A stretch of 64,000 nucleotides of DNA from Symsagittifera roscoffensis (lineage: Eukaryota; Xenacoelomorpha; Acoela; Convolutidae): NCBI RefSeq assembly GCF_963678635.1, contig NC_087064.1, forward strand, positions 74,986,213 through 75,050,212. Reading direction: 5' to 3'. The notes under the pieces were generated by a model, which saw only the letters and a program-made list of their open reading frames with translations, searched no databases and was not told the origin of the DNA. Numbering within the stretch: the first letter of the stretch is position 1; every line of letters starts with the position of its first letter. The position numbers and the translations under genes are program-made. Positions 43,265 to 55,940 of the stretch are shown in pieces.

Positions 43265-44150
43265 ACAGTTTTAATCAGAATCAATCTTGCGTACGGATTG
43301 TCTTTGCTACAAAAGACCTTTCAAGAGCTTTCGACATGGTGGGTCATCGCAAACTCTTGGAATTTATTCATGACACACCACCCCATGAAATCTTGTTTGC
43401 TGGTACAATGGTCGTCGAGCTACTGTTTGTTTTCGCAAACAACCATCTTCCATATAATAGTCATTTCTGCAGTTCCCCACGGTTCAGTACTATCACCCTT
43501 CGGTACACTATTAGCGGGTGCTTCAACTTTCATGTCCAAGATGCACCTCGCCACAAAAGAACATTCACCTCACTTCATATGCGGAGAACTTTCACCTGTT
43601 TTCCCAAAGCCCATATGTTGAAAAAGCATTAAACTCTGCGAATGGCTCTCTGAAGCTTCTGTACGACTTTTTACTTATTGTGATAGAATCTTGCGTTATC
43701 TTAAGAATCAGTTGCCCTTTTTTGCCTCACAGCAAGACTTTTATGAAACAGTGTATTTACAAACAATTAGCCTCTCCAGCAGAGCAAAAATCTTCAAGTT
43801 TAAGATTTCACTTCTGAGTTTCGCCACGCACTGCAAACAGCCCGCTGACAAGGCCAGGCGCAGGATAGGAAACCTGCAAACTTAGCACGTTCAACCTGGG
43901 GTTAATAGAAAAAACAGTACTTTAAACTTATGAAATACATGATTACGCTTCTCCTACCTGGTCACTCCGCCAGTAGCAACAACAAATCACTTGCAGGTTA
44001 CCCAAAATCAACCGAACCCACCCAGTCATTGCTAGTCTCACTATCATAGGTTCCACACCCTACTTACAGGGACGATCATATACTAAATGTCAAAAACCAC
44101 CACAACTTCAACCTCTCAATTTTTTATTTCCACTCACCCCGAAAATTATT
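43265..44150 (+). pseudogene. Decayed LINE reverse transcriptase, Jockey/CR1-like
   Basis: Across shifting frames I read SRAFDMVGHRKLLEFIHDTP, then GSVLSPFGTLLAG (for a typical G-S-V-L-S-P-L-L-F), FNFHVQDAP, HLTSYAENFHLFSQSP (where YADD/YADDFT is expected; here YAEN), LKLLYDF and, further on, RRIGNLQT followed by ARSTWG. The order matches the palm and thumb of Jockey/CR1-group LINEs. At least three frameshifts, several stops and the YAEN change show it is dead. Confidence 0.75.
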
Positions 44151-44538
44151 TCCATACCAGTGACGAGTGATTGATAAAAGTTTAGTAGTTTGTTCACTGA
44201 TAAACTCAGAATGGATGGACGTACTTGGATACCCGTTTTGATTTACTTCACATAAGAAATTGCAGAACCTCAATCCAACGACTCGTTCAACGAGAGCTCA
44301 CCTACCTCAAAATGTCAATCACTCAGACAAAGCTCTTTTCTTGTATTCAAATGTGAATATATTTTGAAAATTTCAAAACTAACCACACAAAGCAAAAATG
44401 ACTCCTCGGAAAAATTCCATAGAACAACAGTTACCCATGGAAAGCTCTCTCAACTCTTGTTTGGCTATATATGGCTTTTAAACCTTAAATTTTCCTAACT
44501 AGAAAGCGGTCTTTCCCCCTCTATGCACAACCTGCTCA
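44151..44538. other. Unassigned stretch
   Basis: Nothing recognised; it may include decayed 3' sequence of the LINE to its left. Confidence 0.35.
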
Positions 44539-44546
44539 CTTCCGAC

Positions 44547-45007
44547 TAGTGTTGCAACAATGGTTCGAATGTTCGAACGTTCATTCGCGAGATCGGCATT
44601 CGAATGCTAATTTCATCATTCGAACAAAGATTATTCTAGAACTAAGTTGTCGTGTGAGTGTGAATAATTGCAATTCACGCATGCTGCTCTGTAATTGGTT
44701 TGAAAAGGATCGAGCACACCATCAGAGCGTGTTTTTAGTACAACTGGTGATGTGGTAACAAAAAAACGCAGTTTGTTATCTGGGGAGAGCATGTTGATAT
44801 ACGCAAATCTTCATGTGTGATAATTGGTATTTGTTAACTACGTGACTCGAAATTGAATATTTCATTAATTTTTTTTGCGCAGGTTCCAGTTTTTTGTCGA
44901 AAAAAATTTACCTCTCAGAAATTTTGGGAAGTTCAACATTCGAATGAACGTTCGAATGTTCGTGTCAAACGTTCGAACTCTTGATTTGAACATTTGTTGC
45001 AACACTA
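44547..45007. mobile_element. hAT-like MITE, 461 bp, family 2
   Basis: The termini TAGTGTTGCAACAATGGTTC and the reverse-matching ACATTTGTTGCAACACTA pair with each other. An exact eight-base target duplication, CTTCCGAC, flanks it (44539-44546 and 45008-45015). TTCGAA/GTTCGAACGTTC words make subterminal palindromes. No transposase ORF is present. Confidence 0.92.
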
Positions 45008-45233
45008 CTTCCGACCCACGCTCATTTGCCACCTTTTCAACTGTCCTCAAAACTCTTCCCTATTTTCTTCTGCCACTATGAGGCAGGTAGGTTGCCTTCC
45101 TTTAAGCAAACGGATTCAAAGCAAATTTTAATTATCAAAAAGTGAGTCGAACAAATATTAAGTTGAACACGAACAAAAAAATGTAAATTTTGTCGTTTTG
45201 TTTCAGGCACTTCTTTAAAAAAAAGCAATGGGT

Positions 45234-45433
45234 NNNNNNNNNNNNNNNNNNNNNNNNNNNNNNNNNNNNNNNNNNNNNNNNNNNNNNNNNNNNNNNNNNN
45301 NNNNNNNNNNNNNNNNNNNNNNNNNNNNNNNNNNNNNNNNNNNNNNNNNNNNNNNNNNNNNNNNNNNNNNNNNNNNNNNNNNNNNNNNNNNNNNNNNNNN
45401 NNNNNNNNNNNNNNNNNNNNNNNNNNNNNNNNN
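45234..45433. other. Assembly gap, 200 N
   Basis: Exactly 200 N, probably a scaffold placeholder and not a measured length. Protein readings through it are meaningless. Confidence 0.99.
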
Positions 45434-45514
45434 AAACCTATTAATTACCTATTGACTCAAACTAATTTACGCTCAGTTATTTTTCTTGTTGCTTCTTTCT
45501 CCTTCCCATTACAG

Positions 45515-45920
45515 ACAATAAAGAACTGAGTTAAAAAAGAGTAATAAACGCACGGAAACAGAAAAAACTTCCACTTTCAAATTTTAATGAAAAAATATAT
45601 GCCCTTAAAGCTCTTTGAACTTCAAGAACAATGAGGGTTGCTGATTTGAGAAAATTAAATCAATACGTAAACTTCCAATTCCGCTGGGAAATCGGAACAT
45701 TAAAATCCATTTTCGAAATTAGGAGTCGATCACGTTTTTCGTGACCATTACACTATTGCTGTTCGATAGCGGAGATTGCCTTCATTTTAAACAATGGAAT
45801 TGCACTGAACTTGAAAAGGAACCAAAATTCAAACTGTAAAAAATTAAAAAATGAGCGTGAATAAATTTTAAGACCTTTTCCTGAAAAAAAAACAAATAAA
45901 TCACCATTACTCTTTATAAA
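45515..45920 (+). mobile_element. MITE-like family M, diverged copy
   Basis: AAAAAAGAGTAATAAACGCACG marks the left terminal repeat; the head hairpin is decayed (ACAATAAAGAACTGAGTT). Core blocks GCTGGGAAATC, GGAGTCGATCACG and TTCGATAGCGGAGATTGCC follow. The far right end is lost. Confidence 0.6.
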
Positions 45921-47899
45921 GGTTAATCCAAATAATACGTCTTTCACAGATAAAGGTTAATCCAAATAATACCCCGCTTAATAAGTATCGAATAATTCAA
46001 TTTCAATGTTCAATAACAAGTTTTACAAAACTTATTTTGGTAAAATGGGAATTTTTGCGGTGAGATATTCTGTTACATGTTCGGTCTGGTCTTCCATTGA
46101 AAGTAAGATGAAAAAAGTAGAATAAAGAACAAAACTAACATCAAAATTTCGGTATTGGTTTTCTTTTGTCAATTCGGTTCACACTCGAACATCTCATTCG
46201 CACAAATTGTCCTCAAAGTAAGTCATTTGTGCACAAGGAAGTGAAGACAGAAGTATGAGATGAGAGCAAACACCAAATTTGTCCGCTATGCCGCAAGAAA
46301 AAACTAGAGCTTTGAAATACGAAATTCCTCTCAGCACAAGGGAAACTAAAGTAACTTGAAATGGCATCTGGCTCATATCTTGTTCATCAAACAGAGATAG
46401 AAACAAACCAACATTTTGTTTTGACGCCAATATATCCAAACCATATTTGCAAAACAAATAAAAAATAAATTTCGGGCGACAAAAACAAATAGAACTTCAG
46501 ACATTTTTCGAATTTTCATAAGCCGCTATTGAAAATCTACTTGAAAGTGTCTTATTAACGAAAAAAATGAGAACTATGATAATATAATTTATCCGGTTTT
46601 CATTATTTATTATCATCTGTTCAGTAAATCGAAATATCTGCTTTTTGCACACACGACGCACCCCATCTGGTTGGAAACAATACGCAGTGAAAATGAATTA
46701 TTGATCAGTGGAAATGCAAAATACAAAGTGGAGTTTGACAAAGAGCCGCATTCTCAACCACGGGGAAATTAGCACAATGAAAAAAGTCTATAGAAAAGTA
46801 CCAATATTTGATCGCAAAACTTTTTGAAAAGTTTAAAAACCGATCCATTCAGCAATGGCACATGATAGCGCCGTACAAAGTTTAAGTACAATTAAGGGAC
46901 CGTCTTACTCAGGTTCAATGCCAGGTTCTCTCCAAGAGGCGCCGCTACTAATTAAACGAAGCATACTTTCATTCATTCAAAAAACAATAGACTATATTTG
47001 AAAACCGCGAAGGTATTATTTCGAAAGCTGTACTCAATAAAATAGATCATTCAAATTCTTGACGAACTGAACCATTTAATCACCTAAAAGATCCTTACTA
47101 TCGTCATCAATGTTGGTTTTCATTTTTTTTGCATGCTGCAAGATTCTTTGCCTGATACTCTACGGTTCGGAGGAATAACTCATATGCGCAATTTTGAATA
47201 TTGGTTCAATGGCTTGATAATCAGCTTTGATTCAGCTGATGATATAAGCACCCATTGTCATTAAAAAAATTAGATAAAGCACAAGAATATTTACTCAAAC
47301 CAAGCAGTCCCTCATCAAAAAAAAAAACAGTATCAAAATTATGATTTTCATTGATTTTAATATTAATTTCAATGATCTGAAACTATCAACAACTCTTTTC
47401 TTTGTCTGATACGATCGCTAGGCGTTACTTTTAGAGGCGTTTCTTAAAGCAACTCCGTATTTGTGTATTCAATGAATAAACATGCGATGACTCTTTGCTG
47501 GGCCTATTCTTGATCAAAACTTATGAAGCTCTCTCCATTTTATTCTCTAATTATTAACAACTGATAATGCTTAGCAACATAGTTACAAGGAAAATATTTT
47601 AAAAAAACCAAGAAATATTTGTTTAAAGTAGGGATATCACATAGCAGTTGGTCAACTGATGCTAAAAAATTTTGACTCAGAACACCAGGAGCTTAAAAAG
47701 TCCTAATGCACTGAAGGCTAACCAACGAATAACCCTTTTGGAAAGGCGGACGAAAGCAATTTTCAGGTGAGTATATTCATCCACTGTCAGATATAGATAT
47801 TTGTACTGCATAGCATATATTATTAAGTTAAAGTTCTGTCTTTTAGAAAACGAAACAGTGTTTTCAAAAACCTACAGAACAAAAACCATGTCTTTAATC
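45921..47899. other. Unassigned stretch
   Basis: Two short direct copies of AAAGGTTAATCCAAATAATAC lie at about 45917 and 45953. No other gene or repeat can be supported in these 2 kb. Confidence 0.35.
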
Positions 47900-48665
47900 A
47901 TAAATTAATTTTGTTGCCCTAATTGTTGTGATTCGCCTAAATGTTTGCTGCCCATTGAGAGCTGCCATGACGACTGATATGAAAGAAAGGTTTGCACTAC
48001 TATCCGAAAGAAGAGAACCTCAATTGAAAACAATTTTATCCAATTCACTACAAGTGAAAAGCCAGCAAGAGATTATTACAAACTTGAGGAACGATGTCTC
48101 TTTTTTTGAAGAAAGTTAAAGAGCTCGAAAAATACTCTTCAAAAATTGTTTAATCAAAAACAATCTAACATTATTGCAAAACTGTTGACTAAACCCTTCA
48201 GAGAAGCAATAGGCGTTGCATTTCAACGAGATTCCATGGTTACCTGCAACCCTGTCGGTCCAATCGAAGATGAACGAAATCCCCTGCATTCATTGAAAAA
48301 TTTGTTTATTTTGACGTGAAAGACCGGATTATGGCGCGAAAGCATTTATGCAAGATTTTGAGAGCCGTAGTAATATGAAACCAGTCAACGTATTTGAACG
48401 CCGGACCAAGCGCGAATCTGATTTTTTTTACTACATGAAAGGACTAGAGCTGAAAAAAAAGCAAGAATGAACGTTATCTCCAAATTTTCTTTAAGCAAAG
48501 CACTGACAAATTCTGCGCCCATAATTTTATCGATAAGAAAGATACCGAGTCCCTGACAACATCTGAAAGGGCACAAACTATCGAACAGAAGATAAAAAAC
48601 ACTCCTAATTCAAAAAGGACCCGAAACATTTTGCAAACTTAACACTCAGTTAATTCAACTCCTAC
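47900..48665 (+). pseudogene. Decayed LINE ORF1-like coiled-coil protein
   Basis: The reading goes ERFALLSERREPQLKTILSN, then QQEIITNLRNDVSFFEE, and after a frameshift KELEKYSSK, then FVYFDVKDRIMARKHLCKI. A heptad-like coiled coil, the LEKYS(R/S)(R/K) hinge and an F-V-x-x-x-x-x-D-R-x-x-x-x-x-K block are the order found in ORF1 proteins of many animal LINEs (and transposase_22-like domains). Frameshifts and stops show it is dead. The following 49-kb region has further long but unassigned decayed frames. Confidence 0.55.
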
Positions 48666-50650
48666 TCCTGAAGGAAATGAAATATGCAGACTCGTTTCTG
48701 ATTCTGATATACGAGATAGAAATAAAAACATAACAATGCCAAAGGAATCAATGAAATTTGCAGCCTTTTTAATGGAGCTTCCGCTAATTCAATGCAAAGT
48801 TAAAATAAAAAGACAACTCAAACTAATAATACATCAAAAAAGTTCACCGTTGAGGAATGATGAAACTTCAGTGAAATCTTGGATACCTTCTGGAAACCAT
48901 TGAGTTCAAACACGAAGCAAATTCTTTTAGATTTCAATAAAGATCTACTAAAATTTCAAAGCTTGTTTTAATTGTTTCTTTATTATCTGCTGTCGCCGCT
49001 AACAACAACGCGTTAAAATTCAGAATCTTATCTAGGCAAGCAAAATAGAGAGCAATTCATCCAGGTAAAAACAGCAATTGCTTAGCTAAAGCGGTGAATG
49101 TCTTTTTCGTAAGTCGTCGAAAATTGAGCAAAAAAAAAATCCAAAAACTGACCCAATTCCAATAAAGCGTATTACACATTCAATGATTTGCCCAAAAATA
49201 TATAAAAAGAATTTAAAAAACGCAAAAGGCATCTGGGATTTACCCATCCACTTCAGTTGTGGATATGAGTGTTTAAGCAACGCTATATTCAAACTTATTT
49301 GTGTTGAATTTGCTCCATATATTTAATGGATGCGTGAAATGAGCAAAATGCGTCCCAAAAATTAAAAAATACTAAAATTTCGGGAGTCACTGCGGAAAGA
49401 TTATCGCATCTTAATGACTCGATTGAAGCACCGCTCAAAATAGAAACCTTTATCCAAGATTTGGTAGGGTATTTTTCAAGAAAAATTAAAAACATTCGAA
49501 TCAACGTTCAAAAATTACTTCGAGCTGATGCCATATCTTTTTAAGCAGAGAAAAGTACTAAGTCTTTGTCTTTGCTTGAAGTATAAATACCATATTTGGT
49601 AGGTAGAAATCGGGGGGAAAAGTCATAGTTTTCAAAGAAATGTCAAAATTTCGAAAATTGGACTTTTACTAAGCAATAACTTTTTTTTATTCAAATGAGA
49701 GCATAGCGGTTTATTCAGGTGAGATCACCACACTAATTTGTTCGATTAATATCAGATTTGCTAAAGCAGTCTTCAATGCAAATTAAAAAATCCAAAAATG
49801 GGTCTGACTTATTTCCACTGAAACTTTCGGAAGCAGCAGGTGAGATAAAATGAAAAGAGACTACCGCAAAAAAATCACAGAAAAACATCCGGTCTGCTCA
49901 ATTGTACTCCTTTTATTAGAAAACCAGAAGTTTTGAGAAAAAAGCAAATTATGGGATCCAAATGAATCTTCAAAGACATCATCATTAAAATCGCTGAAAC
50001 ATAAAGCTAGTATAAAAATATCAACTTTTGTGAGAAAAAAAATTATTCAGCTAAAAATATAAAAATTTTACGCCATCCACTCATAGCTTCCGAGTCCATT
50101 CGAGAAAAACAAGTAGGTTGGCTATAGTTGGAGGTACCAGGTTGATAACATTAGAAATAAGCACCACCAATGCCGGAGGATCTCCGTAATTTTCAAAATT
50201 TTCAAAATTAGATTTAACCAAAAACCATAGCTTTTTCTCTCATAAAATAAGGGATTAGCCAGTTATTTTTTGAAAGTTGAGCCGACAAGACTTGTATAGA
50301 CAATTGTTGAGCCAAAAAAAAACAAAATGATGTGACAGAATAAGTTCTGATGTCACATAGTTATAAGATTTAACACTCGAAAAGATATTCTGCGCTTTAC
50401 ACTTTCAAACACACACACACATATTCTATTTTGCAATTAACTCGACGGAAAAAGCGGTGAACGAGTCGATATAGCAGAAACCGAACCCATTTAGGCAGAA
50501 AAACAACAAAAAATAGAACAAAATTTTTGAGCTAACGCTATTGATGCTTTGAATCAAAGATTTCCAATTGGACAGTAAGCCAAAAAAAAATAGTAGACAA
50601 CCGTTAGTACGCCAATTCAACATTTCAAAAAATAATAAATTCCACATATC
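48666..50650. other. Unassigned, possibly old retroelement sequence
   Basis: Readings such as IPIKRITHSMICPKIYKKNL and YECLSNAIFKLICVEFAPYI (about 49150-49320) are protein-like but broken by stops, and I do not recognise them. A short (CA)n run lies at about 50410-50421. Confidence 0.3.
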
Positions 50651-50654
50651 GGAA

Positions 50655-50860
50655 AAAAAAGATAAGGTCTGACCGGTACTCGAATCCTAAACCTTTTGCT
50701 CCAAAGAATGGTGGTATACTTCTTTCTGGACCAAGTGTTCCATAAAAAGCAAAATCAATTTCTTACAGATCTTAAAATTGTCCAGCCGGGGATCAAACGT
50801 CAGACCTTAAGTTCCAATGTCGCGTGTTTTACCTCCAAACTATGTAGGAAAAGCTTTGAA
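50655..50860 (-). repeat. Two tRNA-like relics in tandem
   Basis: GTACTCGAATCCTAAACC at about 50678, and at 50781-50855 GCCGGGGATCAAACGTCAGAC followed by GTGTTTTACCTCCAAACTATG, are reversed B-box/A-box-like pairs. The layout is that of the 32.4-kb relic. Confidence 0.4.
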
Positions 50861-51239
50861 GTGCGACGAGTTTCACGGAATAAAGCAAGTTTATCATTAA
50901 AATGGTGAAATGAAACAAGTTCCGGTCGGAAATTGAACCAAAGACTTGTCGCCAGTTAGAAAAGTTTACCTGAAAAAAGACCAGTTGCAGATTACCAGCT
51001 GCAAGTGAAATAAAGACTACCGGAAGGGGAATTCAATAGAAGAACAACCGTCTTTTCATTCAAACCACTTTTCTGAAAATCAAAAAAGTAGTTTTGAGAA
51101 AAGTGACGACTCTACTGAATAAGAGGAAAAATTCCAAGGCGTCTCAAAAATATCAATAACAAAACCAAATCCTAGTCAATTTCATAATACTTGTTTTCAT
51201 AAATTAAATTGAAAAAAGAAAGATTCAAAGAAAAATTTG
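50861..51239. other. Unassigned stretch
   Basis: A CAGCTG/GCAAG motif near 50995 belongs to the CTTGC/GCAAG small family. Nothing else is recognised. Confidence 0.35.
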
Positions 51240-52312
51240 CTACTTTCGAATTTTAAACTCTTTGAATCTTCATGAACTGTTGATGATTGACTCTTTGTAC
51301 TTTAATTGAACCAAATTTTTAAGAAACAACTGGATAAAAGGATGAAATTTTTATTCCGCTGGAAGAAATCTAAAAAATAAAGTCGACTTTTGAAACTAGC
51401 ATAGATCTTGTTTTATTGCGCAATTTCCTGTTTCGTAATATCGGAAAGCACAGTTTGCTAACCTTTTAGTGAATTTGAAGTGAACTCAAAAAGCGCATAT
51501 ATATTTGGCGCATAAGTACAGTGCTGATTTAAATTATCCGGACAAAACTTGAATTTTCAAACGCGTTTTTCTCAAATTGGGTTAAGATTAGACAAAAAGT
51601 GAAGAGAACAAAAGTTGCTTAGAATTTCACCAGAATTAATATAGTGCCATTTTTTCTCCGAAATTCTCAACAAAAATTTTATCCCAAAAATGGGTTATTT
51701 TGGCTTTTTTCAATTAATCAAGAATTACGCTGAAACTACTTTGTTAATTGAAAAGAAAATTATATCACAGGAAGCCTCTTCCGCAGCCCAACAAAGTTTA
51801 ATCAGGGTTAAATCTCCAAAAACCAGTATGAGAGAAAAAATTTCACTTAGTCAATAAAGGTGATTTTTACTATATAAAACCCAGAATCTCTGTTTAAAAA
51901 TAAATTTTAAACAATTTGCGCAAATTTTTGGAGATTTAACCCTTCTTAACCTTTGTTGAACTGCGTAAGAGGCTTCCTGTAATATAATTTTCTTATCAAT
52001 TAACAAAGTAGTTTCCGCGTAATTCTTGATTAATTGAAAAAAGCCAAAATAACCCATTTTTGGGGTAAAATTTTTGTTGAGAATTTCGGAGAAAAAATGG
52101 CACCATATTAATTCTGGGGAAATTTTCAGCAACTTTTGTTCTCTTCACTTTTTGTCTAATCTGAACCCAATTTGAGAAAAACGCGTTTGAAAATTCAAGT
52201 TTTGTTCGATTTGTCCGGATAATTTAAATCAGCACTGTATGTGCATTTATCAATATGAATGCACTTCTTTTGTTACTAGAACATTTTATGACTTTTTTCC
52301 TGAAAAAAAAAC
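51240..52312 (+). mobile_element. MITE-like family M (type 2), interrupted by a foldback element
   Basis: The left part runs 51240-51518 (AACTGGATAAAAGGATGAA, CTGGAAGAAATC, GCGCATATATATTTGGCGCA). The right part resumes at 52238 with TATGTGCATTTATCAATATG and runs to the TTTTTCCTG that precedes the A run. Removing 51519-52237 and one TA restores the family's order. Confidence 0.7.
51519..52237. mobile_element. Tc1/mariner-like foldback element, complete, 719 bp
   Basis: It begins CAGTGCTGATTTAAATTATC and ends in the exact reverse complement (GATAATTTAAATCAG, CACTG), with TA on both sides (51517-51518 and 52238-52239). Almost the whole element is two inverted arms of about 300 bp around a centre near 51880. 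A CAGTGCTG start and TA target fit the Tc1/mariner superfamily. No transposase is encoded, so mobility would have needed one in trans. Confidence 0.92.
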
Positions 52313-52505
52313 ATAGCCAACAGAGTTGGAAAAGAGCCAATCAACGCAAAGAATCGAATCAAAAAATGCATATATACCTATGGGCATTCATATGTGGATT
52401 AATAAGTATGAATGCACTGGTTTTGTTCTTAGAGCAATTTAAGACTTCTTTAAAAAATCATCGCCAACTATATAAGGGTCTGATCTACGTTTATATCCAC
52501 TTCTA
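52313..52505 (+). mobile_element. MITE-like family M, short internally deleted copy with both ends
   Basis: The head is CCAACAGAGTTGG (short loop), then AAGAGCCAATCAACGCA. Most of the core is missing; the GCATTCATATGTGG block and the end ACTATATAAGGGTCTGATCTACG remain. At about 190 bp it is the smallest two-ended copy. Confidence 0.6.
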
Positions 52506-53084
52506 TAAAAGTGAAAATCATTTCGTTCTTTTGCACTTAATCAGCAGGTGAGTTATACGGTCTAAAAAAAGAACGTAAATGCTAACGGGCTTCGACTAAA
52601 TAGAATTTCCAGAACAACCCAAGTTTTCTTACAACTTACATGACAGCAGCTCACATTGCATAGAAAAACGTGGTTCATTATATAACAACACTCTCAAGTA
52701 AAAATACATCGAATAAAATTCATTTTGATCGAGCTTAATCCAGGGCAAAAAAAACTTCAGCATCAGATAATTATAAAACAGCGTTTTAGTCAATCTAACT
52801 CATACATTTTCAGACCAGAACTGTTAATTGAAAAACCCTCGGCCAGGCCAGGCATGAATATATAATTAAAAACGTCAGGGGAAATAAAAACGACGTACGA
52901 AAAACATTTGAGTAAAGTTACATTATGATTTTTTTAACACTTTACAAACATTATTCAAAATTTTGCTCAATAACCCAAAACTTAAATAATTACAGGATCC
53001 ATATGTTAAAAGCCCACACACAGCGATTCAATAACAAAAACTGTTGGAGGGAAGACTAATGAAAACGGCTGTAAGGTATTATAG
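52506..53084. other. Unassigned stretch
   Basis: No gene or repeat is recognised. Confidence 0.4.
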
Positions 53085-55940
53085 ATACTAGCATGTACCG
53101 CACCTCCGGTGCTTCGAATTTTCAACAACTCAAAAAACTATTCTTTGAGTGTACTCTGATAGCACCCAATTACAGGGTTCGTAATTAAAATTTTGCAAAT
53201 TTTTTTTATTCACGTTTTTTAAACAAATTTTGAAGAACCATAAAATTTTGTGAAGTTTTTTATACGTTCTTCGAAAAAGTTAAAATGAACTAAGAAAAGT
53301 CACATCTGGGAAAGTGAAAGCAATTGAGCAGTCGCATTTGGACGCAAGATTTGCAACTCCTGAGAGTACTCTTACAGTACCCAACTACAACGTTGGGAAA
53401 TTCAAATTTTGAGAAACTTCACCTTAAGTTTTCTAATCTCGAAAACGACCAATATTTGAGCAGTCTTTTTTGATGGCAATATTCGCAATCTTTGAAAGCA
53501 GACAACTACAGGGTTGGGAATTTCACTTAAACGAATTATTTTGTAATTTGAGTTTTCTGAAAATTTCCAAAAAATCACACAAATCGTCGTATCTCTTTAA
53601 CAAAAATGATTTGGGCATTCTTAAATGGAGGCCGAATTTGCCATCCCTGAGATTACTCTGATAGCCCCCCCCCCCCCCCCCAACTACAGGTTAGGAATTT
53701 CAAACTTTGGAAAAAAAATCATTTATTTTTCACGAAATTTTTTTGAAAAGTCACAAAAAGCGTCATATCTGGAAAACTGCACGATTTTGAGCAGTCCTAT
53801 TTGGAGGCAAAATTCGCAACACCTGAGAGTATCCTGGCAGAGCCTCACTACAAAGATAATAATATCAAGCTTTGCGAAATTTTTTATAATTAAGTTTTCT
53901 GAAAAATCCTAAAAAAACGTCATATCTCGAAAACTGCAAGAATTTGAGCAGCAAAATTCAGAGGCAAGATTCGCAACCCACTGAGAGTACCCTCACAGGA
54001 TTCCAATAACAGGATTGAGATCTTTAAAGTTTTGGAATTTTTTAACATTTAATTCTTTTTTTAATTTCGGATTAAATCATAAAGAACGTCATATCTCAAA
54101 AACTACAAGGATTTGAGCAGTCATATCTGGCGGCGAAGTTCGAAACTCGAGTACCCTGACAGAGCCTCACTATAATGCAAAAAAAAATTTAAATAAATGT
54201 TCTGAAAAATTTTGAAAAAACCTAAAAAAAACGTCATATCTCGAAAACTACGAAGATTTGAGCAGCCATAATCGGAGGCAAAATTAGCCAACCGCTGAGT
54301 GTACCTTCACAGATTCCAATAACAGGATTGAGATCTTCAAAAGTCTGGAATTTTTTAATATTTAAATTTTTTTTTAAATTTCGGATTAAATCATAAAAAA
54401 CGTCAACGTCATATCTCGAAAACTGCAAGGATTTGAGCAGTCATATGTGGCGGCGAAGTTCGCAACTCCTGAGAGTACCCTGACAGAACTTCACTACAGA
54501 GATGGTAATTTCAAACTTTGTGAAATTATTTATATCTAAGTTTTCCGAAAAATTTTGAACAAATCCAAGAAAATGTCATATCTCGAAATCTACAAGGATT
54601 TGAGCAGCCATAATCAGAGGCAAAACTAGCCATCCGCTGAGTGTACCCTCACAGATTCCAATAACAGGATCGAGATCTTCAAAAGTCTGGAATTTTTTAA
54701 TATTTAAATTTTTTTTTTTAATTTCGGATTAAATCATAAAAAACGTCATATCTCGAAAACTGCAAGGATTTGAGCAGTCATATGTGGCGGCGAAGTTCGC
54801 AACTCCTGAGAGTACCCTGACAAAACTTCACTACAGAGATGGTAATTTCAAACTTTGTGAAATTATTTATATCTAAGTTTTCTGAAAAATTTTGAAAAAA
54901 TCCAAGAAAATGTCATATCTCGAAATCTACAAGGATTTGAGCAGCCATAATCAGAGGCAAAACTAGCCATCCACTGAGTGTACCCTCACAGATTCCAATA
55001 ACAGGATCGAGATCTTCAAAAGTCTGGAATTTTTTAACTTTTAATTTTTTTAAAAAAATTTCGGATTAAATTATAAAAAACGTCATATCTCGAAAACTAC
55101 AAGGATTTGAGCAGTCATATTTGGCCGCGAAGTTCGAAACTTCTGAGAGTACACTGACAGAACCTCAGTACAGAGATGGTAATTTCAAGTTTTGTGAAAT
55201 TATTTATATCTAAGTTTTCTGAAAAATTTTGAAAAAATCCAAAAAAACATATCTCGAAATCTACAAGGATTTGAGCAGCCATAATCAGAGGCAAGATTCG
55301 AAACCCCTGAGAGTACCCTCACAATATCCAATAACAGGAATGAGATCTTCGTTTTGGAATTTTTTAAAATCTAAGTTTTTTAACATTTTTTTGAAAAAAT
55401 CTTAAAAACCATCATATCTCGAAAACTACAAGAATTTGAGAAGTGAGAATTGGAGGTAGGATTCGCAACCCCTGAGAATACCCTGACAGTACCTAACTAC
55501 AGGGTGAGAATTTCAAAAACAGAAAATTTTCAAAATAAATATTTCTAGAAATTTTTAAAAAATCTCGAAAATTGCCCATCTCGAAACTAAAAGGATTTGG
55601 TTATTCATATATGGAGGCCAGAATCTGAAAACCTGGGAAAACTCTTAAGATTTCCTACTACTGGGTTGCTAATTTCAAATTTGATGAAAAAAACACTATA
55701 TCTAAATAGGAAAATCGCAAAAAAAAACCTTAACCATTGCAATATACGACATAGCTTAAACGTGAAAAAATTCTTTTGTTAAACATGAAAAAATAATACG
55801 TTGAAAAAGCTTAAACAAGGTGAGATAAGGAAGCCCGCTTTAAATATATAACAGAAGGGATAAAAATTAGGCGACGGGTAGAGAGACATAATCAAATTGA
55901 ATAAAAAAGCAGGTATACAGACAGACAGACAGACCTAATT
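53085..55940 (+). mobile_element. Composite satellite element, copy 2 (Helentron-associated-like)
   Basis: The left end CTAGCATGTACCGCACC TCC GGTGC TTCG matches the left end of copy 1. The core holds about 14-15 units of 157-175 bp with CGTCATATCTCGAAAACT; a dimer period of about 338 bp shows between about 54406 and 55081, where one sub-unit reads CAGCCATAATCAGAGGC and the next CAGTCATATGTGGCGGC. The right part has CATTGCAATATACGACATAG, CTTAAACGTG and GCCCGCTTTAAATATATAAC, then (CAGA)n at about 55917-55935. A 16-C run lies at about 53666-53681. Confidence 0.7.

Noticed and set aside
45190-45455. ORFs through the N run
   Set aside because: The sequence is undetermined there.
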